Below, piece by piece: positions 11,017-24,300 of a stretch of DNA of 64,000 nucleotides. Source of the DNA: Aptenodytes patagonicus (taxonomy: Eukaryota; Chordata; Aves; Sphenisciformes; Spheniscidae); the NCBI RefSeq assembly GCF_965638725.1, contig NC_134963.1, forward strand, positions 7,199,501-7,263,500, written 5' to 3'. The notes beneath the pieces were generated by a model. That model was not told the DNA's origin, did not search any database, and saw only the letters and a list, made by a program, of their open reading frames with translations. A program made the translations under genes and the position numbers. Position 1 is the first letter of the stretch. Each line of letters starts with the position of its first letter.

Positions 11017-11242
11017 GGCCGGGGCGGAGCCGCGCAGCGAGAGGCCGCGGCGGGCCGGCGCGGGCGGCCCAGCGCCCCCCGGCGGGCGCCACCCCAGCTG
11101 CGGCGGCACCGAGCTCCCCACCTTCCGCCGGTGGGTTGAGGCCAGCGACGTTGGTCGGCCGTTACCGAAAGCCTGCTGCGGGAGGGGTCGCGTGAAGCGT
11201 TAGCAGAAACGCCCCACAACGCTGCTAAGGTTTCTCTCTCTG

Positions 11243-11248
11243 TTTATT
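11243..11248 (-). terminator. CLIP1 distal polyadenylation signal
   Basis: Canonical AATAAA followed within about 25-40 nt by a G/T-rich element (minus sense GTTGTGGGGCGTTT). This is the best-supported end of the gene and is the one nearest VPS33A. Confidence 0.65.
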
Positions 11249-11356
11249 TACAGCGCAGCCGCAGGGCGCGTTTGTCCTCCGGCAGAGCCCGCGACATTCC
11301 TAACGGAACAGAAAGATACGAAAGAAGACACACCTTTTTTTTTTTTCCCAAAATAT

Positions 11357-11403
11357 AACTTTAATATATATATGCATATATACACACACACCCCACACAC
11401 ACT
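11357..11403. repeat. TA/CA microsatellite
   Basis: Alternating TA then CA dinucleotides with short interruptions, inside the CLIP1 3' UTR. Confidence 0.8.
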
Positions 11404-11422
11404 ATAGAGAAGCTGAAAGAAC

Positions 11423-11424
<2 letters not shown>

Positions 11425-11454
<30 letters not shown>
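11425..11454. repeat. A30 homopolymer
   Basis: Thirty consecutive A on the plus strand, a U-run in the CLIP1 3' UTR. Confidence 0.95.
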
Positions 11455-11458
<4 letters not shown>

Positions 11459-11894
11459 GTCCCACGAACTGTTTTAGGTGTGCACAGCATACAGGTTTCC
11501 AAAAAACGCCACAGCAGCTCCATTTCTTACCTGCTTCATGATTTCGTGTTTCACACTGCCGTCAAACTGCAGCCCAGAGCTCACGTTCAGTGAGCGAAAT
11601 CACAGTCAAACGAGTAAATGAAGATAAAGATGAAACATTTCTCAACCCCGTCCAGTGTCAAAAAAAGCTTAAAAATCTAAATGTACAAATTCAGCCTTAA
11701 AATGGTTTAGTGCAAATACGAAAATTAACAGCATCATTTTAAAGTATTTAAATAAGCTTTAATATAACTATAGTGCTTCGTTCCTATACATGTCTTCCCC
11801 TCAACAGATGCAACAGCACAGGGGCATTTCTTGTTAAGAGTGGGAACAAACCCAGAACCTGGGAAGAAATAGCATAAAGTCATTTGTTAAATCA

Positions 11895-11943
11895 TTTATT
11901 TATATTTCACTTAAGTTTATTAAAGGGAGATAGGGTATTTATT
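11895..11943 (-). terminator. CLIP1 proximal polyadenylation signals (two AATAAA)
   Basis: AATAAA hexamers at 11938-11943 and 11895-11900, about 180 and 225 nt after the stop. They could yield a short 3' UTR isoform. Use is unproven. Confidence 0.4.
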
Positions 11944-12122
11944 AGCGGAGGAGCAAAATATTCATCCATGTACTGATTCTAGAGTGGATGGGCAAGGGGA
12001 ACGGGAGCGAGGGGTCAAGAAACGCTGTCCCTTTTCCTGACATTCAGCACACACAAATGCTGGTGGTATAAATCGTCCGATTAGCACGCACAGACAGTCT
12101 ATCCTCCCGGCCGCACGTCGCA

Positions 12123-12345
12123 TTAGAAGGTCTCGTCGTCATTGCAGTCGGCCGTCCAGTGCCCGAACATCTCGCAGGTATCGCAATAGGGGCGTTCTTC
12201 TCTCCTGCTGCCGTGGTAAGCTGAGTGGGGTGGCTCCTCCAGCATCTGTGCCTGCGTCGGACAATCTTCAGTGTCGTGAAGATCAAAGCAGCCGCAGATA
12301 TCACAGAAGAGACGAGGTTTCTTCTTTGACAGGCTTTCTTCTTCA
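12123..12345 (-). CDS. CLIP1: CLIP1 window exon 24: zinc knuckles and stop
   Basis: The coding part of the last exon is 223 bp. It encodes two CCHC-type knuckles, [15 protein letters not shown] (CX2CX5HX4C) and [14 protein letters not shown] (CX2CX4HX4C), and ends NDDETF with TAA at 12123-12125. The DETF tail resembles the EEY/F motif recognised by CAP-Gly domains, giving the known head-to-tail autoinhibition. The acceptor is TTGCAG|TGA. Confidence 0.97.
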
Positions 12346-15300
12346 CTGCAAGATCAGCACCAGGGCAAGTCAAGCAGGGTACTTCTCCTTCATAAAGGAG
12401 AAAGGCCTGCTTCCCTGCCCTGCACGATAACCTGCCTCATAATCACTGAGACTAAGGAAGCACTACAGTGGTCAACAAAAACAAACAAACAAAAATTACA
12501 AAACCCCTTCTGAAGATCTTCTGACATCTTGACTACCTTGCAGTACCCCCCATATTCCCTTATACTGTAATATTTACTAAACAAACTGCTCTGTTTGTAT
12601 AAATATTTCAACAAATACAGACATTATTTAGAAAAGAAATACATGTAAACTAGTTTCTCTTTTTTCTTGATAGAAGAGATCTGGAGTCACAATATATCAA
12701 AGAAGTTTTAGTTCTCTTTCTCTGGACTGGATCTCCCCGTCTCAATGCAGCTATCGGCCTCCTGAGAGCAAAGACTCTTCTACTTAATTTGGGAAGGGCC
12801 AAACTCAACCAAGACTGACAACAAATATGTTATGATACATCAGTGTTTGTGATCGATAACTACAGAGGATCATTTTGCACCACCAGGTACACCGTAGCAA
12901 AGGACCTAAAAAGAAGGCTGGATTCAAATCACCCTAAATTCAAGAGAAAGCTACGTTTGTCCTTCCTGACAGCTGAAATCAGGCTGGCGCATTGTGCAGC
13001 TGGCAGAACAGACTGCTACCAACAGCTCCCAAAACACAAGCCAAGGTTTCCTTTAGGATTTATACCTGTCATAGTTATTTATCTCCTCTTCGTTGCCATT
13101 GAGGGCTGCTTCACACATTCTTTGTATTTTCAAGTTCAATTCTTCATTTCTTCTTTGCAGATCTACTATCACTGAATTCAGGAAGTCAATCTATGATAGT
13201 CAAGAACAAGGACAGTCAGCGGGCTGAGGACTGCACTTCAGAGAAGGCGAGCAACAAAGGAACGGCCCTCAAACTGACACATGCAGATCTGCATTAACTC
13301 TTACCGTTGGATTGTTGTATTACAAAGAGCACCTGTGGACACTGAAAGAACAAGGGATAGGAACTTCCCAAAGGACCTCCGAGACCCTCAGTATGATTTA
13401 TGTCCAGGGAGCTAGGTAATTCTGCCCAGCCAACATGTCTGACAGACATCGGTGGGTCTCAACCCACCACTGATAGATGGAGTTCTTTTTCTAATGTTAC
13501 ATTTTGAACGTAAATCCAGTTGTGTAATTCTGATCAGAATGGCGTCTCTGTTCCTCTGACCCTGCAGCTCTAGCAGATACTCTCAGAGCTATCCTGGAGG
13601 GGCAGCGGGACAGCGCAGCGCACCCGTACGGCATCTCCCAAAGCTAGTTTGAGCCACAGAGATCAGCAGGCCAGCACTGCAGCAGCACCGCTGAATGTAA
13701 CCAAGTAATGCTTGGCAAATTAACATAGTGAATAAAATAAAGGAAGCCAAGAAGTGGAACAAACCTCGTGCTGATTGGAAGGAAGCGTTCCCATCAGCAG
13801 GTGAGTTCAAGGAGGAAGAAAAACAGAAAAAGATTGGTGGTTAGTGTATGTTAATTGCACTACTTCTGATCTTTGTACAGGCTAGGAAGGAGATTTTTTT
13901 TAATCAACATGACTGACACCACTGATCTAACAAGAACTTTTATAACGAGCAGAAGGTGCTTCTATTCTAACCGTGTTTCCTAGGCATTCGTTGTCACAGG
14001 CAGCCTGTTGCATGGCAGCGCTTCACATGTTCATTATGATGATCATACTCTCTGATACACATTTTTCCTGTTACCAAGCACATGCTAACTGAGCAACTTC
14101 CTTGCCCCATTGCTGCCAAGCCTCATTCTGAGTAAAGTTCTGCAGTTAAGAAGCAGCAAAGATCAACATTTTCAACTGCAGAAGCTTAGAAGTAGCATGG
14201 GAGCTCAGGTAACCCATTTCTCCAAGATGGCAAGCACCACAGATTCAGGTGGGCCATACCTTATTCCTTGTTGGCATCCGAGAAACCTTTGGGAAGAACA
14301 GCAAGGAGCAGTTTATGAGTGTGCTCTGCTGTGCTGTACCTCACCAACAGACTGCAGGTCAAAACTTGCCACCCCTGCTTTCCTGCTTGCTTCCTCATGT
14401 TCCAACAACCTGAACTATTTCTCCGGTATCACTCATCACTTGATTCTTAATATTTACTGTCATTAATATTTCCTTCAGAAGCAGAAGGTTACAAGATAAA
14501 TCTGCCCATTATAATCCTGATTTACAAAATCTGATAGGAACTGTCTTTTGAAAAATATTTCAGTTTGCCTATAGACACACTGCTGTTATAGCATGCTGAT
14601 GTTTCTGATCAAATACCTGCTTCTCTTTTGCAATTTCATCTTGAAGTAGATTAGCAGCAATGTCACCTTTGAAGAAGAAAACCAACAAAAACAAACAAGG
14701 TATAAGTATTCAGTAATCTAAATTATGAAACATACAATGGCTTAGTCAGAGACTGAAACAATGTAATACTCTCTAGTCTCCAAACCATCTTATTCTCACT
14801 GCTTTCTAATCACTCAGTATAAGCTTCTGCAAGGGTGACTTCTTTGAGGAATTTTTTTGACCACTGCATTATGGGAAGCATATTCAATACTGCATGTTAC
14901 TTATTAAAATACCAAAAATGTATGTATAGGTGACAGCTAACATTCACAGATCTGCAAAGGAATGCTCCTCTGTTGAGAGATGAGACTACAGTGGTAAGAA
15001 GCTTAAGAAGCTCGGCATAAGGTAAGCATGAGTGTCTGAAATGTGGGATTCCCAGTCCTGCGCTCAGGTAGGTGGTTTTGATACGATGCCTACACATTAC
15101 TTTGCAGCTACAGCAAGGAAAAACAAAATCAGACTGAGAGAGGCTCTTGCACAGAAGCCCCACCACAAACAGGATAAAGTTTTATGGTTTATGCACGTTT
15201 CATTTCAAGTCAAATTGTCCCCCACCCCGGTGTAAACGGGGTTAACTGGCAACATCGGTGGCTTTCATATTTTGCAGCTGGTCAGATTTCCTTCATTCAA

Positions 15301-18300
15301 ATCTTACTGTGTTCTACAACGGGAAAGTCACCTGTCACAGGAGGTTCAATTAGTTAAACCTCCTTTTAACTATCTGGTTAACAGTTGCAAAAATCTACAA
15401 GATTAAAGCTGAAGGCACAGAGACAGTAAAGAGGCGCTCTCTTTTACCTGAGGAGCTAGTTACAGTTAAAGGCTGTTCGTTGTTTTCCTTGAGTTTTTGC
15501 TCCAAGTTCTTCACCTTTTCCTCAAGTTTCAATTTGTCAGACTCCAGTGACTTAACCACTGACTGCAAGGTTTTTGCAGAAGCATTTTCTCCACGGAGCA
15601 CCATGATCTGTAAGATTTCAGAATGCTTAGGCCTTCCAGAATGAAGTAGTAAGGGCTAAATAGCCACCAAAAATACACGCCAGAAGTCACCTAACCAGGC
15701 ACGGATTCTAAAGATTTAATTCTAAGGTTTAACTATGCTAAATTAATAAAGAAAAACAATTAGCCAGCTCTTCAGTAGCAAGCATACAAAGCCATATGCT
15801 TCTAGCCATAACTTAATCCGAAATTAAGAAGCATCCGACTGTTCCTCATTTACCTCATTTCTGAGTTTTTCCAGTTCCTCATCTTTTTGTGTGATCAAGG
15901 CACTAGTAACACTGATGGATTTTTGTAAAGATGCTCTCTCTTCATCAATTTCTTTTTTTAATGTTGATTCTCTAAAAGAAAACCAAATACAACCAGAAAT
16001 CATCTAAAGAATAGATTACTGTAGTCGCCTAAAGAAGTTTTGTTTAATTTCAAATATTAGACTACTGTAAGAAGTGGTTCTTAAAAAGCCAATTTCAATT
16101 CTGTACTTGACTGAGATTTTATATATGTATAAACATTTCAGATGTTACAACTGCAGAAACAAAGCAAAAACTTTACCTAGGTAGTACATGCCAGAATCTG
16201 CATATCATCGTATCCATTTGAATTTAAAGAAGCAAGTTAATAGACTGGGGAGATACAGGATAAACAAACATGTTGCACAATGTTCCACAAAACCTAACTT
16301 CAGCGTTTTGTTACTTCTTGAAAATTATTAACAAGCAACAAAACATACATGCAAAGCTCATTATACAAGTTGTCATGCAAAGCATTGATGATGCTGGAAA
16401 TATCAGCTGGTCCTCACTAATTTCAGTAACATCATTATTTCCTGAAACACGTACTTTGAGAGTTTCTGGGCCTTTAACTTCGGTTTCAGCACAAAACCAT
16501 GTGGGATTTGTTTTACTTCAAGAAGGGTTAAAAAGAAATCCTCCAGAGCAGGCACAAACCCCTTCTGTATGTCCAGTTTTCCCAACCTTTTCAGCTGATC
16601 TAATAAGAGATGCGACTTCTGCCTACAATTCCTGTCCTGACGGTGATCTTAAGGTACCATAGCTATGACATCCTCACACTGATGCTAATGAGTCTTCCTG
16701 ATTGGTCACAGAATACACACAGATGAGCAATTGTCCTCTGATGTGAGGACTATTGCTACAAAAGCTCCTTACAAGCGGAAAGGTTTTTGTTTGTTTAAAA
16801 AAAAAAAAAAAAAAAAAAAAGATTGTTACTCCAAAATCTATGTTTACTTATCTAGGAGAGAAACTTGCTTTTCAGAGCACCAAGCAGTGCCCAGCAGCTA
16901 GCTGTCAACTCTCCGAGCTTCTGCAGGTGTTCTCTGTGCAATTCCATACATCTTGGCTTAGACGATCATGGTCTCACTGCCACAGCAGTGAGCTGCTTCT
17001 CTTCTTACTAGCCAAGAGTGCGGAAGCTAAACTAGGCTACTTGAATGCATACCCACTACACAAAAAGCACGAAGTAGCCAATACTTCAAAGATACCAAGT
17101 GGCACAACCATTTTAAGTAACTAAACAAAACTACACTCTCTTAGGACTGTTCAAGGGCTCAAGAGCAGAACACGTCCTTGTGTGACGATGCTCAGTAGGT
17201 AGGGGACACCTATTAAGTTCAAATGGAGAAGTTTTCATATCCACGGTATCTACAGTTAGTGAGAGCCATGATACCCAGACCATGAAACACAGTAAATCTC
17301 ACTGACTCAAGATAAATAGGAAACCCAACAATGAGAGCGCAATTAATGCAATTCTTTCATTGTTAAGATTGTACTCGGGAATGGAAGCAGCAAGTGGAGA
17401 ATCTGGGGTTTAGAGAAGCTGATGCAGCTACCAAACAAGAACCAAAAGGTTGATTTTGGTTTTGGTATTTTTACAATGAGAGAATTAATAGAAGCAGAAA
17501 CACAACAAATTGCAGACTGCACGATCTTGCCTTCAAATACAAGTCATACCCTGTTCACAAAAACCAAAAGGGCAACAGCATTTAATAGATCTCCTCGCCA
17601 ACCCTGACTCAGCAAAGCACTAAAAGCATGACAGCAATCTCTGTGTTCTTCAGCAGGATTACATACACGCTCTAGCCTAACCCATGTTTTTAAATGCTTT
17701 GCTGAATTGGATCAAAAGCGCAGGGTGGTGGTGTGGGAAAGAAATGTGCCACCAATGCATGGGACGCTGCTGACAGAGCACAGCTGCCCTCTCCAATCCA
17801 CCGAGCTGCAAATCCAGCGTTTACTTAAGGCAGGGGAAATGGGAAAGTACATCTGGAAGTTGCTGCTCGCAAGCTCTCCTGTACCTGAGACTTCACCCGG
17901 GCTTCCCTTTGCTATATACACAGCCGTAGAAGGGCAGATGGAAACCCCAGTGACTCATCTCATGCACAAGAGCTTGTTATTTAGCCAATGTTTCCAGTTT
18001 TTAGTCAGATCTTCACCTTGGAGATCAAGACCAAATATATGCTTTTTGTACAAATACGGTTAACTTGCCATTTATTGGGCTTGGTTGCAGCCACCACAAG
18101 CATTTAGGTGGTTGAAAAGGCTAACAGTTTGTGAGCATATAAATATATATTTACAAATTCAATATAGGAGTCTAGAATACTGTAACAGAAGGGGGAGAAA
18201 CAAGAGAAGAAAAGAGGAGAGAAAACAAGAGGGGGAAAAAACAGTCCCTGTACTGTAGCACTGTTGTTTTTCTTTTACAGGGCAGTCTCTCCAGGAACCA

Positions 18301-21300
18301 TGCTTTACAGCTCCAGGTGGAGGCCCTCTAAAACTTTGATACTGGAAAACCTACAAATATAGTAGGTATATGTCACTACTTACTTACACATAAGTGTAGA
18401 TCACAGTTCACTTCCAGCATCAGCTGAGAGTCTACCCCACTGATGCTCTCAGCTTCAGTATCGTTTGTGGTATGATTCATATGAGAGATAGTGAACGTAA
18501 GGAGCGTATGTTGAATGTGAAGTAACTACATAGTGATAACTTGCAAGACAAATCTTGTGGAAAGTATTTATTTTATCGGGGGGGGGGGGGGGGGATTGAT
18601 CCAGTGAACTTAAACTTTTTCCCTGCCAATTCAAGTCCAAAATATCTGCTTGCCAGCAGGGATTAAAGAAAAACAACAATAAAAATTACTTTGTCATTTC
18701 ACACACCATTTTAAAATTTCACTTTCTTGAGGAGGTTAAACCATGTTTTGAGCAGTGTGTGGACGTCATGGGAGAGAGAGGTTTTTCTTTTGTTTTAACA
18801 TTAAAAAAAAAAATCACCCAGATTCTTCCCTTACTACAAAAATAAGAAAGTCTAAGAATGAAGCAAATACCTTAAAGTGTTACTGGGCAAGCTTTAAAAA
18901 TGCAAGATAACAAGAACCACATGTTAGAAACATGGAGTAGAAATGCAAAATATTCTAAGGAAGAACTAAATTTGCACCAAGGGGCTTTTTTGTTTTGGTA
19001 AAAAATATAGACTTTTTTTTAATATATATATATAGAGAGATATATATAGCTGAGTATTTTACAAAACAAAAGCAAGACACCAAGGGACAAAGGCAGCCAA
19101 AATATGTACAACAACTTTACTTAAAAAAAAAAAAATTATTTATTGTAACGTGGATAGACTTTCTTGAGTCTTACCATTAAAGACACACAGATATAGCAAA
19201 GGAAGCAAGGGTAGGAAAGGGAAGAGAGAGGAATGAAATGAGTATTGATAAATAGCGCAAGCTCAAAGACAGTAAGACAGTTAGCAACCCACAATGAACC
19301 TAATAAGCTGAAGTAACATAGAACCCCCTTAGATTCATAAATATCAAACTCCTGTTACTCCTAGCCGGACTATTTCATAGAGGGACTTGCTAAACTAGAG
19401 GAAGAGAATTCCTGTGGGTGGAAGGAAGGCAGGAAAATTACTGCTAGAAATTTGACCTAACTGAAACAAGAAGATGTCTCTTTTTCAGTATCTCAAATTC
19501 TTAAGACAAAAGGAAGAAATCATCACTCATCACCAACTTCACGAGAATTTGGGAATTTAGAGACACTTTTTTATTTAATTAGCTCTTCATTCAGCCTAAC
19601 TTTTTTCGTTGCAAATAATGTCATATGCTGGCGTATTTTAACCCCTACTGGCCTGCAGTCTGCTTCAGTGAGGTTGACTGTTTCTGCTACTTGTTTTATC
19701 CTTTCTATTGGAGTTTATTCAACACTGTTGAGAAATGTCATTAAGCCAAACTTGGGCATCTCAGTGTAACCAACTGAAGGTGAAGTAATGTTAAAACTCA
19801 CTTTAATGATTTCATAATTATCTAGGTTATTTCAGGCAGCTCAGAGTAAAAACAGGAGAAGGAAAATCAGAGCCACACACCTTGCTTTTTATAACTTACT
19901 ACAGAATTCGTCTTTTAAAATGTATGGTATGAAACAGAACTGCTGGAAAGTATTGAATGAATCTTGGGTCCCCATTCCCTCCTTCCTTCCCCCAAGTAAC
20001 TTTCAGGAATACACTATTTAAAAAACTCTCAACTATTTAAAATACATGTTTTAAAACATGTTAAATAACAGGCTATAAACAGCATTCTAAGCTGTCAGCA
20101 GTACTAATATCCTCTTTTTCCCTCCCTTCCTCCACATCAGATATGCTGGAGATGATCCTCAGTTGGTGTAAACATACTAATTATTGTGGATGTCAAATGG
20201 CCTTTACACCAGCTAAAGATTTCTCTCCTTATCTTCTCCTTCACCTCATCTTAAAAAAAATAACTTACACTTACGCTATTCTATGCGGCTAAAGGCTGAG
20301 TGATCCAGTTCATAAGGTTGGTTAAAGCTGGAGGTTCAGCTGCTCACTTGCCTCTCTGTATAACAACTGATCAAACTCTTACATTCTCCGAGGAAGCTTT
20401 AGCTTGTGTGATACCCTATGTGCCTCCTGCCCTTTAGAAGAGTGTGAGCTACAACAGAGTATGACCCACCTCCCAGGTAACAGATTATTAGGGAATACAA
20501 AAGGGATCAGTGTATAACACTGAGTAGCTAAGGATGTGCATAAATACCAAAGTACCACTCACTGTTCTTTGTTGCAACCATTTAAGAGGGGTTTGTTTGT
20601 TTTTCCTGGAACACGTGGTGTCATGGAGAGCTGCATCTTTTCCTAAGGATTTATATAACTGCTTTTGAAAAGCCCACATTTTCCTAAAGACATTGTGGCA
20701 CTTAGCCAACTAGCTTTCCATACATGTATTGCAGAAAGACAGTAAATTTTGTAACTTGGGACCATTTATTGAACAGCACAGTTTACAAATGGATGCCCCA
20801 GTCACCCAGGACAAATCTCCTGGTATTTAAAAACAGTGCTGAATGAACTGCAATAATTACTGCCACAACGAACTCAATATCCCCAAACTATGGGAACAAT
20901 CCATTCAAGGCTGAATAGTCGCCGCTTTTCTTTCTTTCTTTTTTTTTTTTTTTTTAAATAACAATCCTTAGCATCACTGTATTTTTCCATTATTCTTTAA
21001 GAACTTGGTGGGTCAGATCTGTACACACACATATTTATCAGACTAATGGACAATCCAATATTCCAGAGAAGACTAAAACCAAACACTAAACTGGTTACTG
21101 AAAATGAAGAAAACTACTACAATGCAAGAGGTGCGTAACTAAGGAGGAAATGGTAAATACCACTTCTTAACGTGTTCTTACATTAATACAATTACATTTC
21201 CTTCTGACTTTTAATAAAGAAAATAGGGAAGATATCATCTGTAAGCCAATCTGTGTAACAACCTCAGGACTTTTAACTTTTAACAATAGAAAAGAACCGC

Positions 21301-24300
21301 TTTCTTAGCGCTGTTTTTGTATTATGTTTTCTGAAGTTTTCTGTAGGACTGTACAGTTAAACACACATCAGAAAAAACAACTTACCTCTTTTTCATCTCT
21401 AATAACTGGTTATTGAGTACTGATCTCTCCTCTTCCAGCTAAAACACAAGTACAAAAAGACTACAGTTAATACACTAAGGATTGTTTCCTTAGTATAATA
21501 TATCAGAGCATCATTATCATCATAAAACAAACATGGGAGAGGCTACAGAGCCTAAAAATCCTCAAAGTAATCCATTTTCTACTAGGACAACACACACACA
21601 CAAACACAAATTGTTCAGTGACCAAGAATATTAGCTAGTGAGGGGTTATTACTGCTTTATATAGTATTTTCATGTCCCGTGCACACAAGAGAGGTGTGAG
21701 GCTAGTATTGTCTTATACGATATTTCCGGGTCCCATGCACAGCAAATAGAACCATAAGCTTTTCTGCGCCTGGCTATTAAGTTTAGCCCCATATCGGTGA
21801 ATTACTGGATTTGCTGTTGTTTTGACCTGGATAATTGTACTACTGATCCGTATTTGTTACTGTACCATTATTTAGAGATAAATTATTGATCCCTAAAGCT
21901 GTTGGTTTAGTGTCTGTTACTGTATCCTGAACCTGTAACTCGGCAGGGTCACCTTAAGCCCTCATAGTTAGCAAGGCCTTCAACTGAAAATACTGTTGCT
22001 GCAGGTTCTTGGGGTCCAAACTGACAGGCACACATAGGTTTAGGAAAAGCAAAACAAAACAACCAACCATAATTTGTACAACAACAAAACTGTAAACCCC
22101 CACCACAGAAACACTATGGTAACTGAACTTCTGATAAGGTTAAGAAATTAAGTCGTTTTCAGGCCAATTAATTATTTTTCACCATCTCCTCCTTTCTTCT
22201 TACTCAATGGCCGAAGTCAGCAATTACTGCCCTACAGAACTGCTTATAGTAGCAACTACCAGTGCCTTGGCTTGAAGACAATCTCTCTTTAGATTTCACA
22301 AGCATTCAGGGTTCATCCACAAGGTTAGCAATACATACATTCATAATGGAAACCTCAGAGCCCCGGGAACAGCAGCAAATAGTCTCTTATTGACTAAATC
22401 CTTTCAGCACTTTGCAGGCATTCAGGTTTGGCACAGACAGGCACAGAAAGCGTTAAGCAAGTTCCAATGAAAAGGAAGGTTGTCTGCCAGCCTCCAAGAC
22501 TAGGCTAAATGCAGCTCACCTAGATAAATTGTCTCCTCCATGTTTTCTGACAACTTGCCTTCTCCTTTCGTGTACTGCAGTGCTGTTAAGCCTTCCAGGT
22601 TTAAGATTAATCGGTATCATTTTGCTGGGGCTTAATCAGACAACTTCATTGATACGAAAAATAGATAGTAGAAGGGTGTAGAGAGACTTATATTAAGGAA
22701 TCTTAAAGAAAATCAAAATGTCTCTCTCAAGGAAAGTGACCACAGTAGACTGTGAGCAGCCATAGTACTATGGGGGTATGACCAAATTTTTCCTGCAGGC
22801 AAGTCAAAACCAGCAATTTCACTAGCAGCACAAAGTATAGCCCATTTTCGAGAATTTTTGTCTGCTTCCTACACAGAGGCAGCCTATATGAACTCCTTAC
22901 AGCTGTACAGACTGATGACAAAAAAGGAGAAGGAAAAAAGAATATGAAAATTCTGAGAAATGTTTCACTTCTAAATCCCAGTGAGCTGCACCTCTCCAGA
23001 ACACCCTCTGGCATCTATTTTATATGGCCTCTCTCCTCCCTCAGACTCATGTTGCAATCTCCTGTGCATCACACTTTTCCAGCTGGTTTTTTGGACTACT
23101 TTTCCTCTACCAGCACTAGCATTTCTCTACGGTCACACTGTGCAGCATTAACCAGGCCATGTTACACAAACAAATTGCCTCGTTTCACCCCAGGCCAGCT
23201 TAACTTTCTGGTGTTTATGCTCTTGACTGCCACTTGCAATTGGAAAAACCTCATACTGACATTATTCACCCTTTACTCCCCAGAGGCCATGTCCACAGAG
23301 CTCCATGATGCTCTCCCCGTCCCATCCGCCCCCCACCTTTTTATCGGTTTCTTTTAGGAAAAGATTGTGGTGCCTGTTTAACTCAGAAAATCCTTCAACA
23401 TCTGTGGAATGCTCCAAGACTGTGAGCATAAACCCTGCATCTCTCCTCCCTTTTAGTTCCCTGGTTGGCTGTGGAGAGATGAGTGGTTTTTGTACAGACC
23501 AAGACAGAAGTGGATTTAAAAGAGAGAAAAGTAAAGGACAAGATGTTAGGGAGTTGTGCAGCTTCTAAACCCCTGTTGCAGCTGCATCGAGTTATGGATC
23601 AAGCCTTGAGCAGCTTTGTGGTAGAAAAGGAGAAAGGACACCCCTTCTCTCATCAACATTCCTCCAGCAATCCGCTCACTCTCTCATTAGCCTCAGAGCA
23701 GACTTCTCGCATACCTTTAATAAAAGATGGACCAGCCGAGCTAGTAGATATTTCTACACTTTTTCCAATGAAGTTAAAATACCTGGGCAGGTCTAAGGCT
23801 CCCAAAATGCTACAACAAATAATTTGAAGCCAGGAAAGTTCCCCGAGCTCATATCTATCTGAATGTGAATCTTTAACTAATTACAGACAGCTAATTACTT
23901 ATGGATCAATACAGAAAAGCACCCCTCAGCATCTTTAGTATAAGACACTTTAACCTTTAGATGTCAGGATAAATCATTCATGAAACAGTATTCATTAATT
24001 TTGCAAAGTGTGTCACATGCAGCCACAGATTCACTAACCCAATTGACTAACACACTTGCTAGAATTTATATAGTTACCATAGCGACTGCTCAAAATACTT
24101 AAGACATATGCTTGCTACCTTTCTTACTGCATTTTAATAGGCACATGCACAGAAACTCACACAGACTGAAGCACTGCTACATTCTGTGCTTTCCTCCCTA
24201 CTGTCCAATTTTTCAGTATCCACTGCATAAAATGCAGTTCCATGAGCAATCCTGCTCTGTGTTTAACCTCTTCACTGCCACCACAGACACTTGTTCTCTA

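Larger units (their letters stand above)
10600..11200 (-). promoter_or_regulatory. VPS33A CpG-island promoter region
   Basis: The block is dense in GC and CpG and spans VPS33A exons 1-2, their introns and the upstream 250 bp. It contrasts sharply with the AT-rich flanks. No TATA box is evident, which is typical of a housekeeping CpG-island promoter. The exact transcription start is not visible. The region ends against the CLIP1 3' end. Confidence 0.8.
10951..11242. other. CLIP1-VPS33A intergenic interval
   Basis: Only about 290 bp separates the distal CLIP1 polyadenylation signal from the VPS33A start codon on the same strand. It holds the two CACGTGAC sites, a CpG-rich core, and a G/T-rich stretch (minus sense GTTGTGGGGCGTTT, near 11205-11219) suitable as the CLIP1 downstream cleavage element. 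Confidence 0.7.
11243..12122 (-). other. CLIP1: CLIP1 3' UTR (inferred extent)
   Basis: About 880 bp from the stop codon to the most distal AATAAA. It contains two earlier AATAAA hexamers, an A30/T30 homopolymer (11425-11454) and a TA/CA-rich microsatellite (about 11357-11403). The end point is inferred from the signal and a downstream GT-rich element. Confidence 0.65.
12346..15853 (-). other. CLIP1: CLIP1 introns between window exons 20 and 24
   Basis: Introns 12346-13065, 13191-14616, 14667-15447 and 15608-15853. They are AT-rich with no extra exon, RNA gene or recognisable mobile element. Confidence 0.7.
15972..21385 (-). other. CLIP1: CLIP1 intron, 5.4 kb
   Basis: It holds an A24 run (16797-16820), a G17 run (18578-18594), a purine-rich tract (18188-18243) and TA repeats near 19020. 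I see no further exon. Confidence 0.7.

Noticed and set aside
10598-11219. Several overlapping 60-130 aa frames around the CpG island
   Set aside because: GC-rich sequence lacks stop codons by composition; only the VPS33A exon frames have splice support and homology.
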